Positions 8,421-17,326 of a stretch of DNA of 64,000 nucleotides are shown here, piece after piece; the stretch's first letter is position 1; each line of letters starts with the position of its first letter. A program made the position numbers and the translations under genes. Source of the stretch: UMGS1958 sp045542415 (GTDB lineage Bacteria > Bacillota > Clostridia > UBA1381). Where the stretch lies: contig JAZQKZ010000066.1 of the NCBI GenBank assembly GCA_045542415.1, forward strand, positions 1 to 64,000, read 5' to 3'. A model generated the notes under the pieces. It worked only from the letters and a program-made list of their open reading frames with translations. It was not told the origin of the DNA and did not search any database.

Positions 8421-8927
8421 TTAACCTAAAATCTGCTCTACAGTCTTTCCGCGAAGCTTTGCAACCTGCTCAGCCTGCTTTAAGTCTGCCAAGCCCTGGA
8501 TAGTAGCACTTACAACATTTCTCTTGTTGTTTGAGCGTAAGCACTTTGTTCTGATATCCTTAATACCTGCAAGCTCTAACACCGCACGAGCCGGACCACC
8601 TGCGATAACGCCGGTACCCTCTGCAGCCGGCTTTAATAAAACCTTACCTGCACCGTGAATTCCGATTACCTCGTGAGGAATTGTTGTGCCTACTAACGGA
8701 ACCTCTATAATGTTCTTCTTTGCAGCCTCGATGCCCTTTCTTACAGCGTCCGGGATCTCGGCAGCCTTACCCTGGCCGCAACCAACGTGACCGTTCTTGT
8801 CGCCTACTACAACAAGTACGCTGAATCTCATTGTTCTACCACCCTTTACGGTCTTAGAAACTCTGTTGATTGCTACTACGTTTTCTTCCAGCTCGCCTAA
8901 AGCTGCTAAATCTATTTTCTGAGCCAC
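8421..8927 (-). CDS. rpsE: 30S ribosomal protein S5
   Basis: S5 affects decoding accuracy and lines the mRNA entry helicase. The 168-residue product has the double-stranded-RNA-binding N-terminal domain (KGGRTMRFSVLVVVGD) and the C-terminal domain with GVIAGGPARAVLELAGI. It lies between rplR and rpmD. Confidence 0.98.
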   Translation of the reverse strand: MAQKIDLAALGELEENVVAINRVSKTVKGGRTMRFSVLVVVGDKNGHVGCGQGKAAEIPDAVRKGIEAAKKNIIEVPLVGTTIPHEVIGIHGAGKVLLKPAAEGTGVIAGGPARAVLELAGIKDIRTKCLRSNNKRNVVSATIQGLADLKQAEQVAKLRGKTVEQILG

Positions 8928-8945
8928 TTACTCGTCCTCCTTCTC

Positions 8946-9305
8946 TTAGAATTCTAAGCCGCCTTCTCTTGCACCCTCTGCAAGAGCTGCAACTCTGCCG
9001 TGATATACATATCCGCCTCTGTCGAATACTACCTGCTTGATACCTGCAGCAATTGCCTTCTCAGCAACTGCTTTACCAACTGCCTTAGCAGCCTCGATGT
9101 TACCGCCGTAGCCTTCGAATCCCTTATCCATTGATGATGCTGAAACTAATGTCTTACCCTCAACATCGTCGATGATCTGTGCGTAAATGTTATTTAAGCT
9201 TCTGAATACGTTGAGACGGGGTCTCTGCGCTGTACCTGAGATGTTTTTTCTAACTCTCTTATGACGCTTTATTCTTGCAGCATTTGTATCTTTTCTTTTA
9301 ATCAT
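8946..9305 (-). CDS. rplR: 50S ribosomal protein L18
   Basis: L18 binds 5S rRNA together with L5 and L25. The 119-residue sequence has the basic start RIKRHKRVRKNISGT, the RPRLNVFRSLNNIYAQIIDD core and the end GRVAALAEGAREGGLEF. It lies between rplF and rpsE. Confidence 0.98.
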   Translation of the reverse strand: MIKRKDTNAARIKRHKRVRKNISGTAQRPRLNVFRSLNNIYAQIIDDVEGKTLVSASSMDKGFEGYGGNIEAAKAVGKAVAEKAIAAGIKQVVFDRGGYVYHGRVAALAEGAREGGLEF

Positions 9306-9324
9306 TTAAGAACACCCCTTTCAA

Positions 9325-9873
9325 TTATTTCTTCTTGCCGCCGGCTTTACCTTCCTTACGTCTGATTACTTCATCAACGTACTTGATACCCTTGCCCTTA
9401 TACGGCTCCGGTAATCTGAAGGTTCTGATCTTTGCGGCAGTTGCGCCTACTAATTCCTTGTTTGCGCCCTTAACGATAATCTTTGTGGGAGCAGGCATCT
9501 CAATTGTGATACCCTCAGCTGCTGTGTACTCAACCGGGTGTGAATAACCTAAGCTTAATACGAGCTTGTTGCCCTGCATCTGACCTCTGTAACCTACACC
9601 GTTGATTTCAAGCTCCTTTGTGAAGCCCTCTGTTACACCAACAACCATGTTATTGATAAGTGTTCTTGTTAAACCATGTAAAGCCTTATGATTCTTTGCC
9701 TCTGACGGTCTCTTTACAACAATTTCTGCTGCACTAACCTCAATGATCATGTCCTCATGAAGCTGTCTTGTTAATGTGCCGTTCTTGCCCTTAACTGTGA
9801 TTTCGTTTGAGTCTGTTAACTTAACCTCAACGCCAGCCGGAACAGTAATCGGCATCTTGCCTATTCTTGACAT
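9325..9873 (-). CDS. rplF: 50S ribosomal protein L6
   Basis: L6 lies near the GTPase-associated centre. The 182-residue product shows the two repeated L6 folds (about 10-82 and 90-165) and the signature RLPEPYKGKGIKYVDEVI, then a lysine-rich tail. It follows rpsH after a 143-base gap with no gene, longer than its neighbours' gaps. Confidence 0.98.
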   Translation of the reverse strand: MSRIGKMPITVPAGVEVKLTDSNEITVKGKNGTLTRQLHEDMIIEVSAAEIVVKRPSEAKNHKALHGLTRTLINNMVVGVTEGFTKELEINGVGYRGQMQGNKLVLSLGYSHPVEYTAAEGITIEMPAPTKIIVKGANKELVGATAAKIRTFRLPEPYKGKGIKYVDEVIRRKEGKAGGKKK

Positions 9874-10016
9874 TTTTGTTGTCCTCCTTAACTTAAATTT
9901 ACTCTGTCTTTATAAAACAGGTTTTCAGTTTATATATGAAGGCATTACAGAGCGTGTGCTTTTATACACACGTCCGCGTATGTCCTTACATAACAAATTT
10001 TTATTATTGCAAAAGC

Positions 10017-10415
10017 TTACCAGATGAATGCGAGAACCTCGCCACCGATATGCTGTGCTCTTGCCTGCTTATCTGTCATGATACCCTTTGATGTTGAAAC
10101 GATAGCGATACCTAAGCCCTTTAATACTCTCGGAAGCTCCTCTGCACTTGCATAGTAACGGAGACCCGGCTTTGATACTCTCTTAAGGCCGCTGATTACC
10201 TTCTCGTTCTTCGGACCGTACTTAAGTGTAATTCTGATAACACCCTGCTTACCGTCCTCGATTACCTGGTATCCCTTGATAAAACCTTCGTCGTTGAGAA
10301 TCTCAACGATTGCCTTCTTCATGTTTGATGCCGGAACATCTACTGTCTCATGCTTTGATGAGTTCGCATTTCTGATTCTTGTGAGAAGGTCTGCGATAGG
10401 ATCAGTGATTTGCAT
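10017..10415 (-). CDS. rpsH: 30S ribosomal protein S8
   Basis: S8 binds the central domain of 16S rRNA and in model bacteria is the translational repressor of the spc operon. The start used here (MQITDPIADLLTRIRNA) gives 132 residues and has AAGGAGG seven bases upstream. A longer in-frame start 63 bases upstream would add residues unlike any S8. The C-terminal signature GIMTDKQARAQHIGGEVLAFIW is intact apart from small variation. Confidence 0.97.
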   Translation of the reverse strand: MQITDPIADLLTRIRNANSSKHETVDVPASNMKKAIVEILNDEGFIKGYQVIEDGKQGVIRITLKYGPKNEKVISGLKRVSKPGLRYYASAEELPRVLKGLGIAIVSTSKGIMTDKQARAQHIGGEVLAFIW

Positions 10416-10540
10416 AATTTTACCTCCTTCCGAATTCGATGAATTCGTACTAACTATCTGTATCTGTTTTGTCGTCACCCTGCTTCGGGGTTATTGCGTA
10501 TCAGCCGTATTGGCTGATACTCCCGAATATAGGCTTTTCT

Positions 10541-10726
10541 TTACCAAGAAGCCTTCTTAACGCCCGGGATCTGACCCTTATAAGCTAATTCTCTAAAGCA
10601 GATTCTGCAGATGCCGAACTTTCTTAAATAAGCGTGCGGTCTGCCACAGATCTTACATCTTGTGTATGCCTGTGTTGAGAACTTCGGAGCTCTCTGCTGC
10701 TTTACAACCATAGATCTCTTTGCCAT
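10541..10726 (-). CDS. rpsZ: 30S ribosomal protein S14 type Z
   Basis: This is the short zinc-containing S14 (61 residues) of Gram-positives, with ligands CKIC and CRIC around positions 24-43 and the end GQIPGVKKASW. S14 is in the head of the 30S subunit. Its position between rplE and rpsH is the standard one. Confidence 0.97.
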   Translation of the reverse strand: MAKRSMVVKQQRAPKFSTQAYTRCKICGRPHAYLRKFGICRICFRELAYKGQIPGVKKASW

Positions 10727-10739
10727 TTATTTGTCCTCC

Positions 10740-11279
10740 TTATGCCTGGAACGGAGCACCCATAAGCTTTAACAGCTCACGAGCTTCCTCATCAGTCTCT
10801 GCTGTTGTAACAAAGTTAATGTCCATACCTCTGAGCTTGTCAATCTTATCATACTCGATTTCCGGGAAGATAAGCTGCTCTTTGATACCTAATGAGAAGT
10901 TACCTCTACCGTCAAAACCGTTAGCACTGATTCCTCTGAAGTCACGAACTCTCGGAAGAGCTACGTTGAAGAGTCTGTCAACGAATTCATACATTCTGTC
11001 AGCTCTTAATGTAACCTTACAACCAATGTTCATGCCCTCTCTTAACTTGAAGTTAGCTACTGACTTTCTTGCCTTTGTTACGAGGGGCTTCTGACCTGTG
11101 ATCTTTGCTAAATCGCCGCAAGCAGCGTCGATAGCCTTCGGGTTATCCTTAGCCTCTCCCATACCGATGTTTATAACAACCTTTACGAGCTTCGGTATCT
11201 GCATTGTACTCTTGTATGAGAACTTCTCCATTAAAGCCGGAGCAACTTCCTTTACATATTTTTCCTGCATTCTAGTCAT
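10740..11279 (-). CDS. rplE: 50S ribosomal protein L5
   Basis: L5 binds 5S rRNA and contacts S13 and P-site tRNA. The 179-residue product has NIGMGEAKDNPKAIDAA, PLVTKARKSVANFKLREG and the end ELLKLMGAPF, all diagnostic. It lies between rplX and rpsZ. Confidence 0.98.
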   Translation of the reverse strand: MTRMQEKYVKEVAPALMEKFSYKSTMQIPKLVKVVINIGMGEAKDNPKAIDAACGDLAKITGQKPLVTKARKSVANFKLREGMNIGCKVTLRADRMYEFVDRLFNVALPRVRDFRGISANGFDGRGNFSLGIKEQLIFPEIEYDKIDKLRGMDINFVTTAETDEEARELLKLMGAPFQA

Positions 11280-11302
11280 TAGAATTTACCTCCTCTCGAA
11301 AA

Positions 11303-11626
11303 TTAGTCGTTAAATGTTTCCTTACACTTCTTACAGTATCTTACCTTTGAACCGTCAGCAAGTACCTGAATACCTGTTCTTGCAGCCTTACCGCACTTTG
11401 AACAGATTCTCATTACGTTTGAAGCATCGATCGGCATATCAACGTGAATGATTGCGCTCTCCTGGCCCTGCATTCTTGCCTTCTGGTGCTTTGTTGCTGT
11501 TGCAACACCTTCAACAATTACCTTGCCCTTTGCCGGGATTGCCTCGATGATCTTGCCTTCCTTGCCCTTATCCTTACCTGCGATAACCTTTACGAGGTCG
11601 CCGCGCTTAACATGCATTTTCTTCAT
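11303..11626 (-). CDS. rplX: 50S ribosomal protein L24
   Basis: L24 initiates large-subunit assembly. The 107-residue protein has the KOW motif KRGDLVKVIAGKDKGKEG at its start and two CxxC pairs near the C terminus (CSKC and CKKC), as in zinc-type bacterial L24. It lies between rplN and rplE. Confidence 0.97.
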   Translation of the reverse strand: MKKMHVKRGDLVKVIAGKDKGKEGKIIEAIPAKGKVIVEGVATATKHQKARMQGQESAIIHVDMPIDASNVMRICSKCGKAARTGIQVLADGSKVRYCKKCKETFND

Positions 11627-11645
11627 TGCGATTTCCTCCTTAAAA

Positions 11646-12014
11646 TTAAAGCACTTCCGGAGCCAATGAAAGAATCTTCATGTACTCTTTATCTCTGAGC
11701 TCTCTTGCAACCGGTCCGAAAATACGAGTACCTCTCGGGTTCTTATCGTCCTTTACGATTACTGCTGCATTCTCGTCAAATCTGATATATGAGCCGTCTG
11801 CACGCTTTGTCTCTTTTACTGTTCTTACAACAACAGCCTTTACAACGTCACCCTTCTTGACAACGCCGCCCGGTGCTGCTTTCTTAACGCTAGCTACGAT
11901 TTCATCGCCTACAGCTGCGTATCTCTTTTTGGAACCGCCCATAACGCGGATACACATAAGCTCTTTAGCGCCTGTGTTATCAGCCACTTTTAAAAGTGTT
12001 TGCTGCTGTACCAT
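11646..12014 (-). CDS. rplN: 50S ribosomal protein L14
   Basis: L14 forms an intersubunit bridge and is the docking site of silencing factor RsfS. The 122-residue length is exactly typical. It starts MVQQQTLLKVADNTGAKE and contains KDDKNPRGTRIFGPVAREL near the end. Confidence 0.98.
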   Translation of the reverse strand: MVQQQTLLKVADNTGAKELMCIRVMGGSKKRYAAVGDEIVASVKKAAPGGVVKKGDVVKAVVVRTVKETKRADGSYIRFDENAAVIVKDDKNPRGTRIFGPVARELRDKEYMKILSLAPEVL

Positions 12015-12045
12015 GTTAATTTTCCTCCTTCCGGGACTGTCTTAA

Positions 12046-12303
12046 TTATTTAACCTTTTCTACGATTTCAACCAGTCTCCATCTCTTATCCTTTGAGAGC
12101 GGTCTGGTCTCCATAACCTTTACCTTGTCACCGATTGAGCAGATGTTCTCCTCATCGTGTGCCTTAAGCTTATAGGTCTTCTTTACGATTTTTCCGTATA
12201 ACGGATGCTTTACATTGTATTCGATAGCAACTACGATTGTCTTATCCATCTTGTTGCTTACTACTTTACCGATCATTACCTTACGGCTATTTCTTTCTGC
12301 CAC
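12046..12303 (-). CDS. rpsQ: 30S ribosomal protein S17
   Basis: S17 is an OB-fold 16S rRNA binder. The 85-residue product has KVVSNKMDKTIVVAIE and the loop YGKIVKKTYKLKAHDEEN. It lies between rpmC and rplN. Confidence 0.97.
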   Translation of the reverse strand: MAERNSRKVMIGKVVSNKMDKTIVVAIEYNVKHPLYGKIVKKTYKLKAHDEENICSIGDKVKVMETRPLSKDKRWRLVEIVEKVK

Positions 12304-12354
12304 TGATAAGTGCCTCCTTTCAGTTTTTCAATACACGAATCTATTGCTCTTAGT

Positions 12355-12552
12355 TTACGCCTGAGCGTTTTCTCTTTCATTAATGATGGTTAATACACGA
12401 GCGATAGTCTTCTTAACTTCACCGATTCTCATCGGGTTGTCCAACTGATTAATAGCGTTCTGGAATCTCAAGTTGAACAGCTCCTGCTTACAGCTTGCAA
12501 GCTTCTCTTCCAGTTCGGGTGTTGATAAATCTCTAAGCTCATTTATTTTCAT
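12355..12552 (-). CDS. rpmC: 50S ribosomal protein L29
   Basis: L29 is a helical hairpin beside the tunnel exit, next to L23 and the signal recognition particle site. The 65-residue sequence has NLRFQNAINQLDNPMRI, the conserved second-helix entry. It starts two bases after rplP ends, indicating translational coupling. Confidence 0.97.
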   Translation of the reverse strand: MKINELRDLSTPELEEKLASCKQELFNLRFQNAINQLDNPMRIGEVKKTIARVLTIINERENAQA

Positions 12553-12554
12553 TA

Positions 12555-12977
12555 TTATTCACCATCCTTAGCTTCGCGCTTTACAAACTTGCACTTAATC
12601 GGCAGCTTGTGCATAGCGAGTCTCATAGCCTCACGAGCTATTTCCTCCGATACGCCGGCGATCTCGAACATTACTCTGCCCGGCTTTACTACTGCTACCC
12701 AGTACTCCGGTGAACCCTTACCTGAACCCATTCGAGTTTCAGCAGGCTTTCTTGTTACCGGCTTATCCGGGAAAATCTTGATCCAAACCTTACCGCCTCT
12801 CTTTGTGTATCTTGTCATAGCGATACGGGCAGCCTCGATCTGTCTTGATGTAATCCATGCAGGCTCTGTTGCCTGTAAACCAAACTCACCGTTTGATACA
12901 ACGTTACCGCGTGTTGCCTTACCCTTTAAACGGCCACGCATAACTCTTCTGTATTTAACTCTCTTAGGTAATAACAT
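12555..12977 (-). CDS. rplP: 50S ribosomal protein L16
   Basis: L16 organises the A-site region of the peptidyl transferase centre. The 140-residue product starts MLLPKRVKYRRVMRGR and contains GKVWIKIFPDKPVTRKPAETRMG and GSPEYWVAVVKPGRVMFEI-type segments. Its ATG overlaps the rpsC stop by one base (TAATG), so the two are coupled. Confidence 0.98.
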   Translation of the reverse strand: MLLPKRVKYRRVMRGRLKGKATRGNVVSNGEFGLQATEPAWITSRQIEAARIAMTRYTKRGGKVWIKIFPDKPVTRKPAETRMGSGKGSPEYWVAVVKPGRVMFEIAGVSEEIAREAMRLAMHKLPIKCKFVKREAKDGE

Positions 12978-13723
12978 TAAGCTTTGCCTCCCTTCGGACG
13001 TCTGTCGCCTCTGTCATTGTTTCTGCGACGTCTTGCCGGCTTCTTGTCGTTTGAAGCTGCGTTCGCCTTAGCTTCCTTCGCTCTGCCGTCAGCAATGTTT
13101 AAGATCTCACCCTTGTAGATCCATACCTTGATACCTAAAATACCATATGTTGTTGCAGCCTCTGCAAAACCATAGTCGATATCTGCTCTTAATGTCTGAA
13201 GCGGAATTGTACCCTCGTGGTACTGCTCTGTTCTTGCGATTTCTGCACCGCCTACACGACCTGATACAGCAGTCTTGATACCCTTAACACCATCTCTCAT
13301 AGCGTCTCTCATAACCTGCTTCATTGCACGTCTGAATGAAACTCTCTTCTCGAGCTGTGCTGCGATATTCTCTGCAACTAACTGAGCGTTTGTGTTAACA
13401 CTCTTTACTTCCATGATGTTTACGTTTACGCTCTTAGCTGTCATCTTCTCTAACTGTGCCTTGAGCTTATCGATCTCAGCACCGCCCTTACCGATGATGA
13501 TACCCGGCTTTGCAGCGTGAATTGTAACGTAAACCTTCTTCTGCTTTCTCTCGATACCGATCTTAGCAATGCCGGCAGCGAAACAAGCTTTCTTTACAAA
13601 CTTTCTGATATTGTAATCTTCAACCAGCTGGTCTCCGAAATCTCTCTTACCTGCGAACCACTTTGAGTCCCAGTCCTTGATTACTCCGACTCTGAGTCCG
13701 TGCGGATTAACCTTCTGTCCCAT
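12977..13723 (-). CDS. rpsC: 30S ribosomal protein S3
   Basis: S3 forms part of the mRNA entry tunnel with S4 and S5. The 248-residue protein starts MGQKVNPHGLRVGVI, has a KH domain with GIIIGKGGAEIDKLK (about 75-90), and ends in a basic disordered tail rich in Arg, Asn, Asp and Lys (ARRRRNNDRGDRRPKGGKA). Confidence 0.98.
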   Translation of the reverse strand: MGQKVNPHGLRVGVIKDWDSKWFAGKRDFGDQLVEDYNIRKFVKKACFAAGIAKIGIERKQKKVYVTIHAAKPGIIIGKGGAEIDKLKAQLEKMTAKSVNVNIMEVKSVNTNAQLVAENIAAQLEKRVSFRRAMKQVMRDAMRDGVKGIKTAVSGRVGGAEIARTEQYHEGTIPLQTLRADIDYGFAEAATTYGILGIKVWIYKGEILNIADGRAKEAKANAASNDKKPARRRRNNDRGDRRPKGGKA

Positions 13724-13739
13724 GAGTTAACCTCCTTTA

Positions 13740-14078
13740 TTAGTCTTCCTTTTCCTTTAAAACTAAGGTGATATGGCTGGTTCTCTTTAAAATCTTGAAC
13801 GCTCTGCCCTGTGCATGCGGCTGAATTCTCTTTAAAGTCGGACCTGCTGTTGCAAAACACTCTGCAACATATAACTTGCTCTTATCCATATCGTGATTGT
13901 TCTCTGCATTTGCAATTGCTGATGCAAGAAGCTTTATCAATAATTCGCTCGCTGACTTCGGTGTATTCTTTAAAATACCCATTGCCACATTAACCGGCTT
14001 ATTTCTGATAAGATCTAAAACGATCTTTACCTTTCTCGGAGAAATACGAGCATATCTTAACTTTGCTACTGCTTCCAT
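13740..14078 (-). CDS. rplV: 50S ribosomal protein L22
   Basis: L22 has a loop that reaches into the exit tunnel. The chosen start (MEAVAKLRYARISPRKVK) gives 112 residues. An alternative start 18 bases upstream would use the GGAGG ribosome binding site as codons and is rejected. The end with RGRAFKILKRTSHITLVL-type sequence is conserved. Confidence 0.97.
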   Translation of the reverse strand: MEAVAKLRYARISPRKVKIVLDLIRNKPVNVAMGILKNTPKSASELLIKLLASAIANAENNHDMDKSKLYVAECFATAGPTLKRIQPHAQGRAFKILKRTSHITLVLKEKED

Positions 14079-14152
14079 TGTAAATCCTCCTTCCAAATAT
14101 TAGTGGATTATATTCTAAATGATAAATTCTTGTTAGTTGTGGTGTAAGTCAA

Positions 14153-14422
14153 TTATGATGACTTAGCGCCTGCGTGTCCCTTGTAGGTTCTTGTCGGAGC
14201 GAACTCTCCTAATCTGTGACCTACCATGTCCTCACTGATGAAAACCGGAACGTGCTTTCTTCCGTCATGAACGGCGATTGTATGACCTACCATTTCAGGG
14301 AATATTGTGGAAGCTCTTGACCATGTCTTTACTACCTTCTTCTCGTTTGCTGCATTCATAGCGTCGATTCTTGACATAAGACGCTCTTCAACGAAAGGTC
14401 CCTTTTTAAGTGATCTACCCAT
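14153..14422 (-). CDS. rpsS: 30S ribosomal protein S19
   Basis: S19 pairs with S13 in the 30S head. The 89-residue product starts MGRSLKKGPFVEERL and contains STIFPEMVGHTIAVHDGRKH and the end GEFAPTRTYKGHAG. It lies between rplB and rplV. Confidence 0.98.
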   Translation of the reverse strand: MGRSLKKGPFVEERLMSRIDAMNAANEKKVVKTWSRASTIFPEMVGHTIAVHDGRKHVPVFISEDMVGHRLGEFAPTRTYKGHAGAKSS

Positions 14423-14446
14423 TAACTGTTCCTCACTTTCTATCTA

Positions 14447-15280
14447 TTACTTATCGTTTCTTCTCTTAACGATGAACTTGTTTGTTCTATTCTTCTTCTT
14501 TCTTGTCTTAAGACCAAGAGCAGGCTTACCCCACGGAGTTACCGGTGCCGGACGTCCGATCGGTGACTTACCCTCACCACCACCGTGCGGATGGTCATTC
14601 GGGTTCATAACAACGCCTCGAACTGTCGGTCTCCAACCCATGTGACGCTTTCTGCCGGCCTTACCGATAGAAATGTTCTGGTGGTCTGCGTTACCAACTG
14701 TACCGATTGTAGCCTTACAGTCAAGACGGATAAGTCTAACCTCGCCTGACGGAAGCTTAACCTGTGCATAGCCGTTTTCCTTAGCCATTAACTGAGCTGC
14801 AACACCAGCTGATCTTACAAGCTGTGCGCCCTTGCCCGGATAAATCTCAATGTTGTGAATCATTGTACCAACCGGGATATCCTTGATGAAGAGTGCGTTA
14901 CCCGGCTTAATGTCGGCGCCTGTACCTGATACAACCACATCACCGTCTGTTAAACCGATCGGTGCAAGGATGTATGCTAATGTACCGTCTTCATACTTTA
15001 TTAAAGCAATGTTTGCTGTTCTGTTCGGATCGTACTCGATACCGATAACAGTTGCATTCATGCCGTCCTTATTTCTCTTAAAGTCAATAATTCTGTACTT
15101 TCTTCTGTTACCGCCGCCTCTGTGACGTACTGTGATTCTGCCGTATGAGTTTCTACCGCTGTGCTTATCCTTCTTTGCAAGAAGTGAACGCTCCGGTGAC
15201 TTCTTTGTAATCTCAGCAAAATCCGAAACTGTCATAAATCTTCTGGCAGGCGATGTAGGATTATACTTTTTAAGTGCCAT
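14447..15280 (-). CDS. rplB: 50S ribosomal protein L2
   Basis: L2 is a core protein needed for subunit association and peptidyl transfer. The 277-residue protein has the conserved histidine region NPNDHPHGGGEGK near 228-240, followed by PVTPWGKPALGLKTRKKK and a basic tail. It lies between rplW and rpsS. Confidence 0.98.
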   Translation of the reverse strand: MALKKYNPTSPARRFMTVSDFAEITKKSPERSLLAKKDKHSGRNSYGRITVRHRGGGNRRKYRIIDFKRNKDGMNATVIGIEYDPNRTANIALIKYEDGTLAYILAPIGLTDGDVVVSGTGADIKPGNALFIKDIPVGTMIHNIEIYPGKGAQLVRSAGVAAQLMAKENGYAQVKLPSGEVRLIRLDCKATIGTVGNADHQNISIGKAGRKRHMGWRPTVRGVVMNPNDHPHGGGEGKSPIGRPAPVTPWGKPALGLKTRKKKNRTNKFIVKRRNDK

Positions 15281-15317
15281 TATCCTTTTCTCCTTCTCTG
15301 AAATTTACGTCTTCTGA

Positions 15318-15620
15318 TTACATATCGAAGAACTCGATTGTCTTGCTGTCAGCTGCGAGTGTAACAACAGCCTTCTTAAATGAAGCTCTTCTACCCTCGT
15401 AACGGCCCATTCTCTTGAGCTTGCCATCGTAATTCATTGTGTTTACCTTGGCAACCTTAACGCCGAATACTTCCTCAACAGCCTTCTTTACTTCAATCTT
15501 ATTAACTGTAGTCGGTACGATGAAAGTGTACTTGTGAATCTGATTACCTTCTCTGTCGAAGATAGCAGTCATACTTCTTTCCGTAATAACCGGCTTTCTG
15601 ATGATATCGTATGAATTCAT
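15318..15620 (-). CDS. rplW: 50S ribosomal protein L23
   Basis: L23 is the tunnel-exit docking site for trigger factor and the signal recognition particle. The 100-residue product has the start YDIIRKPVITERSM and KIEVKKAVEEVFGVKV. Its ATG overlaps the rplD stop (TAATG). Confidence 0.97.
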   Translation of the reverse strand: MNSYDIIRKPVITERSMTAIFDREGNQIHKYTFIVPTTVNKIEVKKAVEEVFGVKVAKVNTMNYDGKLKRMGRYEGRRASFKKAVVTLAADSKTIEFFDM

Positions 15621-16246
15621 TATGCAAGTACCTCCTCGATCTTTTCTACAGCTTCCTTTGAAAGGATAACTACGTTGCTGTTTAATACATCGTAAGTGTT
15701 TAATGTACCAACATGTGTCGGATTAACATTCTTGATGTTTCTTGCTGACTTGTAGATCTTCTCGTCTGCTGCTGCAGTTACGATAAGAGCCTTCTTGCCC
15801 GCAACCTCGAGACCCTTTAATAAAGCAGCAATCTTTGCTGTCTTGATCTCTTCTACTGATAAATCCTCTATTACATAAATCTCGTACTCATTGTACTTAG
15901 CTGATAAAGCGCTCTTTAAAGCTAATCTCTTAACCTTCTTGTTTACGCTGAATCTGTAGCTTCTCGGCTTCGGGCCTAAAGCAACACCGCCGCCTGTCCA
16001 CTGCGGAGCACGGATTGAACCCTGTCTTGCACGACCTGTTCCCTTCTGTCTCCACGGCTTTGCGCCACCGCCACGAACCTCTGTACGAGTCTTTGTTGAC
16101 TGTGTACCCTGTCTCTGACAAGCCAAATAGTTAACAACTACCTGGTGAAGTACGTTTGTATTCACTTCAGCCGCAAAAATCGCATCTGATGCTTCCATCG
16201 AACCGGTCTTTACGCCTTCCATGTTATATAAAGCTAACTTAGCCAT
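15620..16246 (-). CDS. rplD: 50S ribosomal protein L4
   Basis: L4 has a globular domain and an extended loop lining the tunnel, and in enterobacteria it also represses the S10 operon. The 208-residue product contains the loop RGGGAKPWRQKGTGRARQG (about 65-85). It overlaps rplW by one base. Whether it regulates this operon through the long leader upstream of rpsJ is open. Confidence 0.97.
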   Translation of the reverse strand: MAKLALYNMEGVKTGSMEASDAIFAAEVNTNVLHQVVVNYLACQRQGTQSTKTRTEVRGGGAKPWRQKGTGRARQGSIRAPQWTGGGVALGPKPRSYRFSVNKKVKRLALKSALSAKYNEYEIYVIEDLSVEEIKTAKIAALLKGLEVAGKKALIVTAAADEKIYKSARNIKNVNPTHVGTLNTYDVLNSNVVILSKEAVEKIEEVLA

Positions 16247-16274
16247 TATATTTCCTCCTTTCCAATAACCTCGA

Positions 16275-16901
16275 TTATGCCTTTACGCTGTTTCTTACTG
16301 TTACGAGGCCACCCTTGTTACCCGGGATAGCACCCTTAACGAGAATTAAATTGTTCTCAGCATCTACCTTTACAACCTCAAGATTCTGGATCGTTACCTT
16401 CTCGACACCCATGTGACCCGGTAATACCTTACCCTTGAATACACGGCCCGGGTTTGAACACATACCCATTGAACCTGAAACTCTCTTACTCTTTGAACCG
16501 TGTGTCATCGGACCTCTGTGAAGACCGTGCTTCATCGGGCCTGCGAAACCTTTACCCTTTGAAATACCTGTCACATCAACCTTCTCACCTGCGGCGAAAA
16601 CGTCAGCCTTAATTTCGTCTCCAACATTCAGAGCTGAGCAATCCTCTAATCTGAACTCTCTGACATACTTCTTGTTTGCAACATTTGCCTTCTTGAACTG
16701 ACCTAACTGCGGCTTATTGAGGTGCTTTTCCTTAACCTCGCCGTAGCCTACCTGAACAGCCTCGTATCCGTCTGTCTCAACAGTCTTCTTCTGTGTTACA
16801 ACACAGGGACCTGCAACGATAACAGTTACCGGAATAACAACGCCGCCTTCGCCAAAAATCTGAGTCATGCCGATTTTTGTACCTAAAATAGCTTTTTTCA
16901 T
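16275..16901 (-). CDS. rplC: 50S ribosomal protein L3
   Basis: L3 is one of the first proteins to bind 23S rRNA and extends toward the peptidyl transferase centre. The 208-residue product has GTKIGMTQIF at the start and the loop GKGFAGPMKHGLHRGPMTHG followed by GMCSNPGRVFKGKVLPGHMG. It follows rpsJ after about 110 bases without a gene. Confidence 0.98.
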   Translation of the reverse strand: MKKAILGTKIGMTQIFGEGGVVIPVTVIVAGPCVVTQKKTVETDGYEAVQVGYGEVKEKHLNKPQLGQFKKANVANKKYVREFRLEDCSALNVGDEIKADVFAAGEKVDVTGISKGKGFAGPMKHGLHRGPMTHGSKSKRVSGSMGMCSNPGRVFKGKVLPGHMGVEKVTIQNLEVVKVDAENNLILVKGAIPGNKGGLVTVRNSVKA

Positions 16902-17011
16902 TGTTTTCTCCTCCTTAACAGTTATTGGTATGTGACAAAAAGCGAATCACATACTTGACCTGCATCATAGCTCTTTTGAGCTACTGCATTTTCCGGCTTG
17001 GGAAATTTTAT

Positions 17012-17326
17012 TTATTTCTGCGTAACGTCGATGTCAACGCCTGCCGGTAAATCAATCTTAACAAGTGCTTCCATTGTCTTAGCGCCCGGAACCACGATAT
17101 CGATTAATCTCTTGTGAGTTCTTCTTTCGAACTGCTCACGCGAATCCTTGTACTTATGAACCGCTCTTAAGATTGTGATGATCTCCTTGTCTGTCGGTAA
17201 CGGAATCGGACCTGATACCTTAGCACCTGTTCTCTTCGCAACCTCAACGATCTTCTCTGCACTCTGATCGAGCACAACGTGATCATAAGCCTTTAACTTG
17301 ATTCTGATTTTCTGGTTTGCTGCCAT
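17012..17326 (-). CDS. rpsJ: 30S ribosomal protein S10
   Basis: S10 is a small-subunit head protein that also joins NusB in transcription antitermination. The chosen start (MAANQKIRIKLKAYDH) gives 104 residues and has AAGGAGG at good spacing; a start seven codons upstream would read through that site. It is the first gene of the array, and rpsL-rpsG-fusA-tuf, often found just upstream, are absent here. Confidence 0.97.
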   Translation of the reverse strand: MAANQKIRIKLKAYDHVVLDQSAEKIVEVAKRTGAKVSGPIPLPTDKEIITILRAVHKYKDSREQFERRTHKRLIDIVVPGAKTMEALVKIDLPAGVDIDVTQK